Of a stretch of DNA of 64,000 nucleotides, positions 54,959-64,000 are shown one piece after another. The notes beneath the pieces were generated by a model. That model was not told the origin of the DNA and made no database searches. It saw only the letters and a program-made list of their open reading frames with translations. Origin of the DNA: Heligmosomoides polygyrus polygyrus (lineage: Eukaryota; Nematoda; Chromadorea; Rhabditida; Heligmosomidae); NCBI GenBank assembly GCA_947396885.1, contig OX377201.1, positions 3,763,879 through 3,827,878 on the forward strand, read 5' to 3'. The translations under genes and the position numbers were made by a program. Numbering within the stretch: position 1 is the stretch's first letter; every line of letters starts with the position of its first letter.

Positions 54959-55733
54959 CTTGTCGGACGACCGCGGGCTCTGCTACACCTGCAGAAATTC
55001 ACCACATAACCAGACGAGGAAGTCAGTGCTCGGGCATTCGTAGGACGTGTCCTGCGAGGCGTAGACGTCTTTATGCGATTAATGTAGACCGACTCATTGA
55101 TCCGCTTTGCTGTTAGTCACACGGTCTGTGTATCGTACTCTCAATATCCGTCGAAGACATCTCTGATGGAAGACGTTAAGCTTTTCGTTGCGTTCCACAG
55201 ACCTCGCCCATGTATCACTGGCGTAGTCAACAATAGGGACGACAATCGAGTGGTGTAGCCGGAGCTGAATATTGAGCGCGATGCATGGTAAACTTCAGAT
55301 CGGTTCAAGCTTCCGAAACAGAGATGCGGCCTTAACGATCCTCATCAGTTTTATTTGTCCCACCTTCCCATCGCACGACACGGTACTTTCAAGATATGTG
55401 AACTTCTGAGCAGTTTCAAGCTGTGATGCCACAATGCTGACATCTACGTTCATACCTGTTTGCCCTATCCTCATGACTTTCGAGTTGTCCCACTGGTATA
55501 TTGCTGGAAATTTTAGAGCTAAACGTTGTTTCGCCACCGTACTGCTAAATACGTTTCCAGAGAGCTTCGTCGACGCTTATTTAGATAACGGGAGTGGGGC
55601 TCCCGTTAGTGGAAGGCATATTAGCGTTGACCTTTAGACATTATTCTGTTATTTTTGCTGAAGTTTGGACAACGTTTTTCTTCGTCCTTGTGGCGGATTA
55701 GGCCAACTGTCGAATTCGTACCCTTTTCGAGGT

Positions 55734-55808
55734 ACACGGTGGTTCAGTGGTAGATTGCTCGTCTGCCACACAGGTGGCCCGGGTTCGATTTCCCCGAGGT
55801 GTTAGAGA
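55734..55808 (+). tRNA. tRNA-Gly(GCC)-like sequence, probably a pseudogene or SINE head
   Basis: GGTGGTTCAGTGGTAGATTG (D arm), GTCTGCCACACAGG (anticodon GCC) and CCCGGGTTCGATTTCC (T arm) are in tRNA-Gly order and spacing. The acceptor stem pairs poorly, and there are mismatches in the anticodon and T stems, so I doubt that it is a functional tRNA. The A and B boxes are intact. The sequence after it is unique within the window. Confidence 0.6.
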
Positions 55809-56712
55809 ATCCTGGTGTTTGGGTCGGCTGCGAGCCAATCGCTTGCTCGCGGACCGCCCGAACATGATTTACGGGGGGTCGTGACCTTTGTCCACGATAG
55901 TCCTTTTGTATACTGCTATGAGCTAAGGTATTCGTTTAATTTCGAGTAAATGTGATTTCCTTGCATATTAGAAAAGGCTATCCTATATGGAGGCGTGCAA
56001 ATAGGACAGCAACGGGAAATTATGGCATTTTGCGGCTGCACATCATTTGCACTCGTTTAAAGATGACGAGATAATGCCCTTTCTGGAACGTTCGAAGAGC
56101 TGCGAAAACTGCTTCGGTAGCCGCTGAAAAAAAAACGTCGAGCGGCCGTGTTTTTATCAGCGCTGTTTGCTAAAGGCTTGGAAAGCAAGCCGATCTGGTA
56201 AAGGTCGTAGGAAATTAGTATGGAACAACAGATATTTAGAATATGGAGAAGTAGGAAAGTATTGATGTCATCAGAGTTCGAAGGAAAGCAGCGCTCCCGT
56301 CAAAGCATAACAAAAGAATTGAACCATTGTATGTGTCCTCCATATTTGTTCGTAGGATGGTGACTAGAGTTGATTATTGACTGCGGCAAGATATCGATCA
56401 CTGTGGATCGATTAATCGATTTTTGGGAGATCACATCGGGTGTCATATTCATAGAAACATCAAACAGGATGTGAGCGAAATCACAAACGAAGAGTAGCTA
56501 TGGTTGACTGAGTCCCTTTGAGTGTCCAAGGTTCCTACAGCTCTCGTTGTTGCTCTTACCATTTAACTTTAAATACCTCAAAGGCCGTGGCGGAGAATTG
56601 ATAGTATCGATCGTTATCGATTGACTGACCAATACTGCTTATGTGGAGCAATTTTCTCTTTTTGAAACCAAGGCATGATGAGTTCTGTCAATCACTATGT
56701 TACGAGAAATGT
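55809..56712. other. No gene recognised
   Basis: The first 150 bp could be the body of a SINE headed by the tRNA-Gly-like sequence; no second copy is available to test this. The rest shows nothing. Confidence 0.35.
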
Positions 56713-56943
56713 GTGCGGTGACGCGATAGGGGGAGGCGCCAAATGTCGCGTGTATCGCGAAAAAAGGTTCTTGGTTCAGGCCCTGTTCAGACGGCGCTTT
56801 CTTTTTTTTCTCCGTGATCGACGAATGGGTATCACTCTTGTCTGGGAAAAATAAAACACTGACTTGTCTATCGGATGGCTACCACAAGTCGTTGTTTGGT
56901 CTAATACATACTTGGGTAGCCTTCACCATACAACGTGGAAATA
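56713..56943 (+). mobile_element. Degenerate SINE
   Basis: Recognisable order of GTGACGCGATAGGGGGAGGCG (head), GGTTCTTGGTTCAGGCC (B-box area), CTTGTCTGGGAAAAATAAAA and CGTTGTTTGGTCTAATAC. Many substitutions, and the tail is lost. Confidence 0.65.
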
Positions 56944-57094
56944 TTTGTTGGTCAGGAGGTCTTGAGCTGCTTTTGTTGAGGTTTTAGAGCTTTTTATTCT
57001 TGATCGGTAGTCATGACCTAAAATGTGCTAGTTATAGTGCTAGCTATAGAACATTCTTGCAACTTCTCTAGCCACGTTGCTTTCCTCAGCTTAA

Positions 57095-57739
57095 CGATGT
57101 CAATTCCACAAGACTACCTTCGAGCTATCATCTTCTATGGATGGCGTCGAGGCACTGCAGCGACGGCAACCCTTCGAAGCGTCAACAGCACATTAGAAGA
57201 GGATACCATTTCCATCACCACTGTCAATCACTGGTTCCCACGCTTCGAATGGAAGAAACACGAACTTCAAAGGGAAACCTCGGTCGGGACGCCTACACAG
57301 TGGAAGACTCCGCCGTTCTCGAATTTGTCAAGGAGGGTCCGGAGGTTAGCACCCGGAGCCTTCCAACAAGGCTCGGTCGGATGTACCCAATTGATATTCG
57401 TGATATTCGTCTTCCGCCTTCAAGCCTTCGGCTACCGAAAAGTGCAACTCGATGGATCCCTCATGTCTTGACAGATAGCCTGTAGTTTACCCGGGAATCC
57501 ATTTCTCAGACTCTCGACTCTTGCACTTAAAGGATCTATTATAGTTCATGGAAGACCTACTCACTGCACAATAGGAGCAGGTCCTCTGCGATTCTAACAC
57601 ACGGCGTGTGACTCCCCGTCAACGCAGGCCATATCTGAGCTTCACTCTATGAGGGTCTCAATTGTTGCTTCAGGGATTCGTGAGGAATGTCGTAACACGA
57701 GCTGCTCCCACAGGCACACACCGCGACTGGTAACATCTT
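57095..57739 (+). pseudogene. Mariner transposase N-terminal fragment
   Basis: A frame from 57097 starts with YLRAIIFYGWRRGTAATATL and NHWFPRFEWKKHELQRE, the mariner HTH pattern. A second frame shows VEDSAVLEFVKEGPEVSTRS and RWIPHVLTD. The catalytic domain is absent or unreadable, and a Tc1-like element begins at 57740. Terminal repeats were not found. Confidence 0.7.
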
Positions 57740-58986
57740 CAGGGTGCGGCAGAATTACCCGTGCAATTTAACGGCATTTTGAAATCAAACTTTGCAGGTC
57801 AACTAACTATCAAATTTATCTACTACAAACCTGACAATGTAAAGCATGATAGCACTTTCCAAAATGATCGCCTTCAGCCTCCACACAGTCCTTCAGAAGT
57901 TCGACAAACGCTTCGCATGTGACACGCAGGTACCGTTCATCAATTTCGTCCCAAGATTTCAAAGGCGCTTCATTAGGAGAGTCCAAATTCGGATGTCTGG
58001 TAGAGCAAGCTTTTTTCTCTATGACGGCTCCAAACAGAATAATCCAGCGGGTTGAGATTCGCAGAATTGGAGGGCCATTCGTCGTGTGCGATGAAGTCAG
58101 GCAGCTGCTCGGTGCACTAGTCCTGGTCCACCTTCGCTTTTTGTGCCGGAGCAGGATCTTGTTGAAAGCACCAGTGGGCTTCTCCGAAGTGGGAATCGGC
58201 GCAAGGCTTGAGAACTTTTTAGAGGATATCCTTGTAAACCCCTGCGTTGATTTTCACGCCAGCTTCGTCGAAATCAGGTGGAGTTTTCCTGAAGATGTGA
58301 CTCCTCTCCAAACCATAATGGAGTGAGGCTGTTTCGCACTTCCCTGAAGTCGTCCTTTGGCGGTAGCATTAGCAAGCGAGTCCCAGTAATCCTTTCATTT
58401 TGGGAGTTGAAGGCTGGATTCAGCGTGAAAACCTTTTCATCGCTAAAGACGATGTCTCGAGCGCGTGCCAACGTGAATCGTTGCAGCAACCTTTTGCATC
58501 TTTCCAATCTCCTCTTCTTCATAGCGTCCGTCAGGAGCTGGTATTTTTGCAGACGATAAGGGAACTTCTTAAGTTTCCTCTGACTACCCTCCTTATTGAC
58601 CTTCCGCTTATTCGTACGAATTTTGCCATCTGGCGCATCTATCTCCTGGCGTTTCTCCGATTTTTTTCTCTCACGGTTGGTAGCTGTCGTATGACACTTT
58701 CTTCCTTTCCTATCCTCTTCGGTCTTCAATTCCTTGTAGCGTTTTAATGTGTCCTGAACCGTTCTTCGAGGCACGGAAAGGATTTTCACAATATCTCTCG
58801 TTTGCTTGTCGGCCTCATGAATTTCGATAATAGCACTTCGTAGGTTGAAACACATTTTGTGCACAAGTACGTATGTGTTCCATAAAGTTCAGCCAACACA
58901 TGCGAGTGAAGTGGGAAAATTTCGGGGGGAAAAATCGGGAGAAAAATTAAAATGTTTAGGTGCACGGGTAATTTTGCCGCACCCTG
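57740..58986 (-). mobile_element. Tc1-like element, copy 2 (CAGGGTGCGGC family, fuller copy)
   Basis: Inverted termini CAGGGTGCGGCAGAATTACC and complement; 1247 bp, the usual size. The flanks are not TA, so the target duplication has mutated. Same family as 13365-14300, which is 311 bp shorter. Confidence 0.9.
57890..58864 (-). pseudogene. Tc1-like transposase, long N-terminal ORF then frameshift
   Basis: The first 196 codons (58864-58274) are open: an HTH region (FNLRSAIIEIHEADKQTRDI, SVPRRTVQDTLKRYKEL), a basic linker rich in K and R, then RLERCKRLLQRF, ARDIVFSDEKVFTLNPAFNS (first catalytic D) and LTPLWFGEESH. After a frameshift the minus strand still encodes later transposase pieces, but the last catalytic motif is degraded. 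It is the longest DNA-transposon frame in the window. A truncated protein with the DNA-binding domain could in principle be made; that is speculation. Confidence 0.85.
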
Positions 58987-59468
58987 TGCACTAACGTGCC
59001 TCAGGTGGACGATGCTCGAGAATAACTGCCGACGCGTGCCTACTCAACGATAGCGCTCTTCTACTTGCAAAAGGGACCCGTGAGAAAAATTGTAGGAGCT
59101 GGGCTTGGACAAGGCTTCTTACCCCCTCCATCATTGCTCCCTTTGAATATCACGTATTTCACTCCTTAGCCTTAGTTTAAACTTGCGCCGCTGCGCGGCG
59201 CGGCACGACGGTCGAAACAGATATCGACCGGGCGGCGAGAAAAATCGATATCTATGGCGGCCTTGGTGGCGCGCCGCGTTGCTGCGCAAGTATAAACTAG
59301 GGCTTAGAGGCTAAACACACTTACATCGAAGAAAAAATCACTAAATTGAAGATGTTGCAAGATCGGTCAGCGAATTCTTTGACTGCCAGTCTATCCAGCA
59401 TTTGGAGTACGGACTCGCTGACTTGCCCATTAGGTGGTGGACTGTTGTGACTAATGGTGGAAATTAAA
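58987..59468. repeat. Spacer containing a GC-rich hairpin MITE (59168-59305)
   Basis: AGCCTTAGTTTAAACTTGCG at the left pairs with the complement ending at 59305 (19 of 21). The arms continue into GC-rich GCGGCGC stretches, and the loop holds GATATCGACC and ATCGATATC. The rest of the spacer shows nothing. Confidence 0.7.
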
Positions 59469-60338
59469 CCATTTTCACGTCGAATTGGACGCTTTTCAAA
59501 TCAAATTGGACACTTTTCTAAGCTAGAACTTCAAAGCGTACTCTTCCAAATAGAAATGAGCTTCTGCTACATTAATATAGAGACTCTCCAAAAATGTTAG
59601 AATGTTTTTTGTTTGAGGAAAATTTTAGTTTATCTTTCTTTGAAGTTTAATTCACTTCCCAATAAGAGGATACATAATTTGAAATTTAATTAAAAATTTA
59701 AGGAAAAACAGTGATTTAAAGCTTGTTTTGAAGAACAGGGCAAGCGGCCACTTTATGTTGTCAAAACAGAGATTGCGCCATGCCACCGTCCGAAGCTTCG
59801 CGATTTCTCTTCGGATGATATCAAAATTTCTGTTTGCATGCATTTTACACCTGCAAGCGATACAACGTAACCAATTGTTAAAAACACAAATACCCTAGCT
59901 TTTTTGCTGCATGTAAGCGTATTTACACTATCAATCAAACAAACATTGAACTTATTAAGTTCATGGCGCCGATCCAGTCTTTTGATGCTCAATAAGAGTG
60001 CTGCCTTGCTGCGCTTTAACATAAAAATAAAAACATAAAATTTAAAATTTTATTTTTTCTCGAAAAGTAAAAATTTTATTAGAAGTTTTATAAAATTACT
60101 TCACTCATTCAGGCAGCTAAATCTAAAGAAATCAAAAAAGTTACTCCAAATCTTCCTTGGACAAAAAATCATTCTAGTTATTTAGGCAAGTCTGTAGTTT
60201 AACCTGTAAGAAGCTCGTTTCATTTGGAAGTCGTTCAATTTGATTTCAAAGTTGATAGGCCAGCTCAGAAGAGCGCCGAATTTGGCCTGAAAAGTGTCCA
60301 GATTGATTTGTAAAATGTCCAATTTGACGTGGTAGTGG
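59469..60338. repeat. TTGGACA-type MITE, complete copy with long arms
   Basis: CCATTTTCACGTCGAATTGG at the left and CCACTACCACGTCAAATTGG (complement) at the right, followed by TA. The arms extend for about 400 bp each with the order CTTCCAAAT, AGACT, TTTAAAGCTTG or TTAAAGCGCAGC, and GCGCCATG. At 870 bp it is the reference copy for the fragments at 5024-5425 and 54089-54654. No coding capacity. Confidence 0.85.
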
Positions 60339-60449
60339 TATGTATATTATTGAGTGTGTTTTGTTCAACTCTGAATACAAAAAGAGAAGAAAATTGTCAA
60401 ACCGATTAAGACTGACCTAAGAGAATGTGTGGCGCACTTTCGGCTAGCG

Positions 60450-60555
60450 TGTTCATCGGCTGGCCACCGCAAGTAATTGTATGGCACCCGTAGAAGTAGA
60501 TTGCCTGGCGCACCCCAAAAGGGATTGAGTAACGCCGTCCTTTATTTATTCCTTT
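60450..60555 (+). mobile_element. 5'-truncated SINE
   Basis: Only the 3' third is present: TTCATCGGCTGGCCACCGCA, then GGGATTGAGTAACGCCGTCC and a CCTTTAT tail. Confidence 0.85.
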
Positions 60556-60787
60556 ATCCTTCACTTAATCCCGTTCATTTAATGAAATTACCTTGGAGAT
60601 TTCTAAAATAACCTACTGTATGTTGTGGAGGATTGACTTAGTTGCTTAGAAGCACCGTAGCGGTTTTCAAATTTCCTGCGGAAATCTGGGTAGATCAAAA
60701 ATTTCAAAAAACTGCAGTAGTTCGTTTCGAGTTGATAAGGCAAAGGTTGAGGCTTGAATGGGCTTGTAATGCTCAGAAATTAACCTG

Positions 60788-60950
60788 GGCCCGGATTCAT
60801 CAACGACTAACCCACGGGTATAGGCGGTAGAGATACCCACGACAAAGCCTGCGTGTCTGACTCTTGCCTTATCTCTACTTGACTCTTATCTTATCTCTAC
60901 CCGTTACGCCCCACATACCCACTGGATTAACTGTCGATGAATCTGACCGC
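60788..60950. repeat. Fold-back MITE (third copy of GGATTCATCAACGAC family)
   Basis: GGCCCGGATTCATCAACGAC at the left and the complement of GCGGTCAGATTCATCGAC at the right, with TATCTCTACC inner pairing. It differs internally from the other two copies. Confidence 0.65.
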
Positions 60951-61419
60951 AGAAAAAGGTTTGAAGCTATAATTATAATGTTAGAAATCTGGCAATTTGC
61001 TAGATTTCCTGAAGAAAGCTGATGGGTACAATCAGGTGAATCATTCGCTTCAACCGCCGCAGCGACAGGATGACCGGGTGGATAGTGATGCAAACTGGCA
61101 GTAGAGGGGTGAAGGGTTCGAATCTAGAGCAGGGTTTGGGATTGTTGGGTAGGTGAAGCAATTAACGAGAGATTTTAATGGCATCACGACGTAGCTCTAC
61201 GCAAGGAAGACCTGACTTTTATATCCGATAAGAGGTTGAAATCATAGTTAAATAAGTGAAAATGGTGTCGTACCAAGGTCAAAACGTATTCTACATTCAC
61301 GAAGACGCAGAGCAATCTTTCCCAGATTCCAACCTACGAGCCTTCTCCTTCAGTTCTGTATCGCTATCCACTCGGGCATCCAATCGCTACTGCGATTGCA
61401 GTGTATGATTCACCTGAAC
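60951..61419. other. No gene recognised
   Basis: Nothing recognisable. Confidence 0.4.
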
Positions 61420-62620
61420 GTGCCCTGCAGCTTCCTTCAATGAATGCTCACAAGTAAAGGTTCCCAGCTCATGGCGTACTTTTGCGATGCTATTTTGACA
61501 GGATGCAAAGCCGTATGAACCGAGCCCAGAACCGCGGTTTGCTGAGCGCTTTTTTAAGCCCTGAAAAATTGGTGTGAAAACGTGTGCGCGACACTCACCA
61601 ACCCCTACGACACCAAGCGAAATGTGGCTCGGTGACACAGCCGGTAACGCTGCCGCCTCATAGGAGCACACCGGCTTGCTTTCTAGTTCGAGTTCGCGTG
61701 CTGCCATTATTTTTGCACATATTAATTTGTTGCTATTACGCTTTCTCATGACGACAGGAGTCAATTTTACGCCATCAGTGCTTACAACAAACCAATGCTA
61801 CCCATTTGCGCCTTCGTATGTGCTAATTTCGATGCGTGTCTGCACCATATCATTTCTCTGGTGATAAAATGTCTTATTGCTCTTCCTTTTTAGACAACAG
61901 CTATGGGACAAAACCATTAATCTAGTAAATAGAAGCGTTTGTAACACCAGCAGCACCTTACAAAAACCTAGTGAGGAACAACCTTTTCCATCTTCACCAA
62001 GGTCCCATTGTCATTATACTACCTTTGAAATCCGATGCGAAGGTGGAAAGTAGTCAGTCGACAGCACGTTCAGGTGACAAACGACACCTTTATTCCACTT
62101 ATGTAAAGATGGTGCCCTCAACAGTTAGGTATACGAATTTATGTGCAGTTACGGTATCATTGGTGATATGGTATGATATGGTACTGGTGCAGATACGCAT
62201 CTTTGGAAAACTAGCACATATGAAGGCGGAAATAGACAGCTTTGGTTTGTTATAAGAATTGATTGCCTTTAATTGACTCCTGTGATCATAAGAAAGCGTA
62301 ATAACAACGAACTAATATGCGCAAAAATATTGGCAGCACGCGGACTCGAACTGAAAAGCCCGCAGGTGTGCTCCTACGAGCCGGCCTTCCTACCGACTGC
62401 GCCCTCGAGGCCCATCTCGTGAGGTGCCATAGGGGCTGATTAGTGTTGCGCACACGTATTTACACCTCTTTTTCCGGTGTTTAAAAAAGCGTTCAGTAAA
62501 AACTAACTGTGGTTCTGGACTCCACTCATAGGGCGCTACATCTTGCCAAAATAGCATTGCAAAAGCTCATCATGGGTTTGGAACCTTTCCTTGCCAGGTT
62601 TCTACTGCAACTAAATGTTC
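61420..62620. repeat. Large inverted repeat with Pol III-like boxes in both arms
   Basis: Arms of about 345 bp (61420-61766 and 62271-62620, inverted) enclose about 500 bp. Each arm includes a tRNA-like block. In the right arm (minus strand) it reads GGGCGCAGTCGGTAGG, then CGTAGGAGCACACC, then AGTTCGAGTCC, so an A-box and B-box about 45 bp apart. In the left arm (plus) the B-box is AGTTCGAGTTC and the A-box is degraded. Acceptor-stem pairing is not evident, so this is not a plain tRNA gene. Confidence 0.75.
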
Positions 62621-64000
62621 AAACATTTTCTAGGTTGATTTCTGAGCATTAGAAGGCCGTTCAAGCGTCACTTTATCCTTATCAGCCCGCACGAAGTGCT
62701 GCGATTTTTCGCCATTTTTGACCAATCCAGATCCGCAGATAGTCTGAAAACCACTACCGTGCTTCGCAGACAATCCTCTGCTGCGCTCAACAGGTCGCTT
62801 TGGAAATCTTTACGGGAAGTTCGTTGACCTCCCTTGTAAAATTAAGCTTTTCTCGGAACAAATAAACGACGACAATATGCAGTCGCATCCCGCAAATTAG
62901 CAATTTGCGCGCGAAATTGGGGATAGCGTATCAAAATAAGGCGAGCACTTTGTCAAGGACACGATCGCCCGCTAAATTGGCTTGCGGCATTTACTAAATG
63001 TCGCTGTGATGATGACCGGACGCGGTTAGTAGGCTGAACACAACAAAGCACTTTGACAGCCGACACAATCTCTGCAAAACTGCCACGCTTCAGCACTTCT
63101 CGTTTCGTTAAAATGTCATTCGTTCGCTGAGGATGTTGCAGTTGAACAAAAAGGTCAGCTCAGAAAACGAAGCAATTTTTTCGAAATATTACGGCGTCGC
63201 TCTCTCAGTCTGTTAGGCTTTGGAAGGCTTCTGCAGAATTAAAGTCATTTAAAAAGATCGTTTCTCAAACGACTTCGACTTCCGCCAGCTCTGAAGAAGT
63301 CGACACCGTCATATTGGTGGAAACGTTTCCTGCCAATTTTTCAAATGTATTTATCTTTTAAATACAACCAACAATTACCAAATATGCCGTATGCATAGCC
63401 TCTTCATGCTCGACACATGCGCGGGATTCTAGCTTCTGGTTTCGGAAGACGGCTCTTCTGAGCTTCTGGATCCAGAACACGGGTCCACTACGTTGCGCAA
63501 CAAGCGTCTTGATTGTGAATACGTGTCACCTACTTCTGCCGTGAGCATGGGAGAACCACTAAGGGGGTGGTGGAGAAGGGTAGTAAGGGGGACCTCTAGG
63601 GTGGACCGGGAGAGCGACCAGGAAGGAAAGGAACAACCTGGAGGAGGGGCCAGGACGGAGAAACCAGCAAGAAGAGACCAGTAGGGGTCAGTAGTGGAAA
63701 CAAAAATGTGGGCCAGGAGCTGGGGCCAGGAAGATGGGGAAGGGAAGACCAGTAAAGGCGGACCAGAAATTAGATCCAGTAAGAAGAAACGAGTGAGGGG
63801 AACCTGGCTTTGGAAGACATGCCAACGATATCTGGAAACGCTAGCTGTTAAGCATGAGAGCGGTTGCGGAGGAGCAACCTGAGCGACAGAAGTACCGCGC
63901 AGCACAAACCAATGACGTTAATGGCCTGTCCGGAGAGAATGTCTGTGGCATCTGGCATACCTCCGAGCCGCTCCAGCGATTGTCCGAATCGCTGCGCATA
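62621..64000. other. No gene recognised; purine-rich tract near the end
   Basis: No coding motif. Around 63285-63340, CTCTGAAGAAGTCGACACC followed by GGAAACGTTTCC recalls Penelope-like 3' tails, weakly. From 63540 to 63830 the plus strand is strongly purine-rich; the long minus-strand frame across it (63429-63905) is a low-complexity by-product in my view. Confidence 0.4.

Larger units (their letters stand above)
53745..55560 (-). pseudogene. LINE RT C-terminal fragment split by a MULE-like element
   Basis: Minus-strand frames show ETAQKFTYLESTVSCDGKVG and AASLFRKL (near 55440-55300), then HHSIVVPIVDYASDTWARSV and NEKLNVFHQRCLRRILRVRY (55250-55130), then RRLRLAGHVLRMPEH and RARGRPT (55080-54960). 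This is the usual order after the RT fingers-palm in RTE-like LINEs. The reading resumes beyond the inserted element at 53886 with TGRRTFEVYLHLLNN and YWRSPVARYAQRNGGTKSK followed by a stop. The RT catalytic core is absent. It is a different family from the full-length LINE at 9174-12605. Confidence 0.8.

Noticed and set aside
63429..63905. 158-codon minus-strand frame
   Set aside because: It lies over a purine-rich tract and is proline/serine-rich by composition, with no domain I recognise.
1..64000. CRISPR arrays, operons, prokaryotic promoters
   Set aside because: The content is eukaryotic and transposon-dominated. Tandem repeats seen are microsatellites or element termini, without spacer structure.

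Overview
The window looks like a gene-poor, transposon-dense stretch of a nematode nuclear genome, most likely a strongylid such as a hookworm. Three observations point there: near-exact copies (21 of 22 bases) of the nematode SL1 spliced leader, many mariner and Tc1-like elements, and a full-length RTE-type LINE. The order-level placement is inference from general familiarity with these families. I found no host protein-coding gene I can support. Every coding signal I recognise belongs to a mobile element, and almost all are frameshifted or truncated. The exception is the LINE ORF at 9676-12591, which is open throughout.

Layout. 0.2-8.9 kb: a LINE C-terminal remnant, fold-back elements, a Penelope-like 3' remnant, half of a TTGGACA-type MITE, a reversed LINE fragment and a decayed mariner. 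8.9-13.2 kb: an internally deleted mariner split by a complete LINE with an 11-bp target duplication. 13.4-22.7 kb: Tc1-like elements, a LINE remnant, a fold-back Tc1 with two inverted right ends, a Tc1 interrupted by an SL1-bearing segment, and a mariner. 23.7-26.7 kb: Penelope-like and RTE fragments. 27.0-34.4 kb: SL1-like sites and a cluster of tRNA-derived SINEs, one split by a Tc1-like element and another sitting inside a mariner. 35-43.7 kb: a Tc1-like MITE, an array of alternately inverted units, a Penelope-like GIY-YIG remnant, mariners and SINEs. 44.4-55.6 kb: two Ty3/gypsy remnants in opposite orientations, a mariner with perfect TA flanks, a hAT-like element inside one gypsy copy, and a LINE split by a MULE-like element that itself carries a MITE. 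55.7-64 kb: a tRNA-Gly-like sequence, degenerate SINEs, a Tc1-like element with a long transposase ORF, hairpin MITEs and a large inverted repeat with Pol III-like boxes.

The elements do not form a pathway; what links them is nesting. Target-site duplications let the insertion order be read at eight or more places, for example mariner then LINE, SINE then Tc1-like, mariner then SINE, and LINE then MULE-like then MITE. The best lead for something not routinely annotated is the set of SL1-like sequences, which seem embedded in a dispersed repeat rather than in SL RNA genes. Two further structural leads are the alternately inverted array at 35.8-36.7 kb and the Pol III-box inverted repeat at 61.4-62.6 kb. 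All boundaries were read by eye, and positions given as approximate may be off by tens of bases.
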